Source of the DNA: Microplitis mediator
Lineage: Eukaryota; Arthropoda; Insecta; Hymenoptera; Braconidae
Reading direction: 5' to 3'
Assembly: GCF_029852145.1 (NCBI RefSeq)
Contig: NC_079979.1
Location: 14,355,901-14,419,900, forward strand
DNA length: 64,000 bases
In this document: positions 63,939 through 64,000 of the stretch, in pieces
Numbering within the stretch: the first letter of the stretch is position 1
Layout of the letters: each line of letters starts with the position of its first letter
Notes under the pieces: model-generated
Database searches by the model: none
Seen by the model: the letters and a program-made list of their open reading frames with translations, nothing else
Told to the model about the DNA's origin: nothing
Made by a program: the position numbers and the translations under genes

Positions 63939-64000
63939 GCGGCTTAATTTGACTCAACACGGGAAACCTCACCAGGCCCGGACACCGGAAGGATTGACAG
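62699..64000 (+). rRNA. 18S (small subunit) ribosomal RNA, 5' part, cut by the window end
   Basis: Starts TCCCTGGTTGATCCTGCCAG and contains universal eukaryotic SSU blocks: ATTAAGCCATGCATGTCT, GTGCCAGCAGCCGCGGTAA (about 63278), GTGAAATTCTTGGATCGTCG (63665), CCATAAACGATGCC (63784), GGAATTGACGGAAGGGCACC (63902). About 1.3 kb of an expected ~1.9 kb is present. No indels are apparent in the conserved cores, so it looks functional. The remaining third and 5.8S/28S must lie beyond the window. Confidence 0.98.

Overview
The window is an A+T-rich, intron-bearing animal nuclear sequence, almost certainly insect. AP-2 alpha-adaptin, a CG14207/HSPB8-type small heat shock protein, a PX-LRR Nischarin homologue and an FYV7/CCDC59-type rRNA-processing factor are all recognisable at the protein level, and the right end runs into a eukaryotic 18S rRNA. 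The gene set and the load of small DNA elements would fit a parasitoid wasp (Hymenoptera). That placement is inference; nothing in the sequence fixes the species.

Layout. (1) 27-5891, plus: a two-exon gene for a secreted TNF-receptor-like cysteine-rich protein, split by a 5.4 kb intron. (2) about 6790-10152: an old inverted-repeat element containing a pogo/Tigger-class DNA transposon with a nearly full-length transposase. (3) 10169-11161: two foldback elements. (4) 13083-19263, minus: complete AP-2 alpha (8 coding exons, 946 aa), whose last intron holds two nested foldback elements. (5) 21002-21651, minus: FYV7/CCDC59 family protein. (6) 22326-23496: nested long inverted repeats. (7) 23840-27137, plus: a five-exon orphan secreted protein of 297 aa; its third intron is packed with repeats. 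(8) 27590-28580: another repeat element. (9) 30885-41571, plus: small heat shock protein with an apparent cassette exon. (10) 43116-43997: nested foldback. (11) 44035-47510, minus: Nischarin-like gene with an element in its only intron. (12) 48163-60720: a gene-poor mosaic of MITEs, foldback elements, palindrome arrays, tRNA-like modules and a 2.2 kb solo LTR. (13) 62100-64000: rDNA external transcribed spacer and the first ~1.3 kb of 18S rRNA, cut by the window edge.

The most unusual feature is a group of elements with short ends of the form CAC(G/A)(G/C)AAAAAA, mostly flanked by TA. Each is filled with an array of short palindromes whose sequence is homogeneous inside one element but different between elements. 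Two of the large palindrome-array elements carry, in opposite orientations, a related central module: a conserved upstream motif, a tRNA-like sequence with good polymerase III A and B boxes, a T-run in terminator position and a downstream stem-loop. I know of no named element with this combination. A second notable class is the ~1 kb foldback elements that are inverted repeats over nearly their whole length and would give long double-stranded RNA if transcribed.

The genes look like unrelated housekeeping and accessory neighbours rather than one pathway. What links them is repeat insertion into introns: AP-2 alpha, the heat shock gene, Nischarin and the orphan secreted gene all carry elements in introns while their reading frames and splice sites remain intact.
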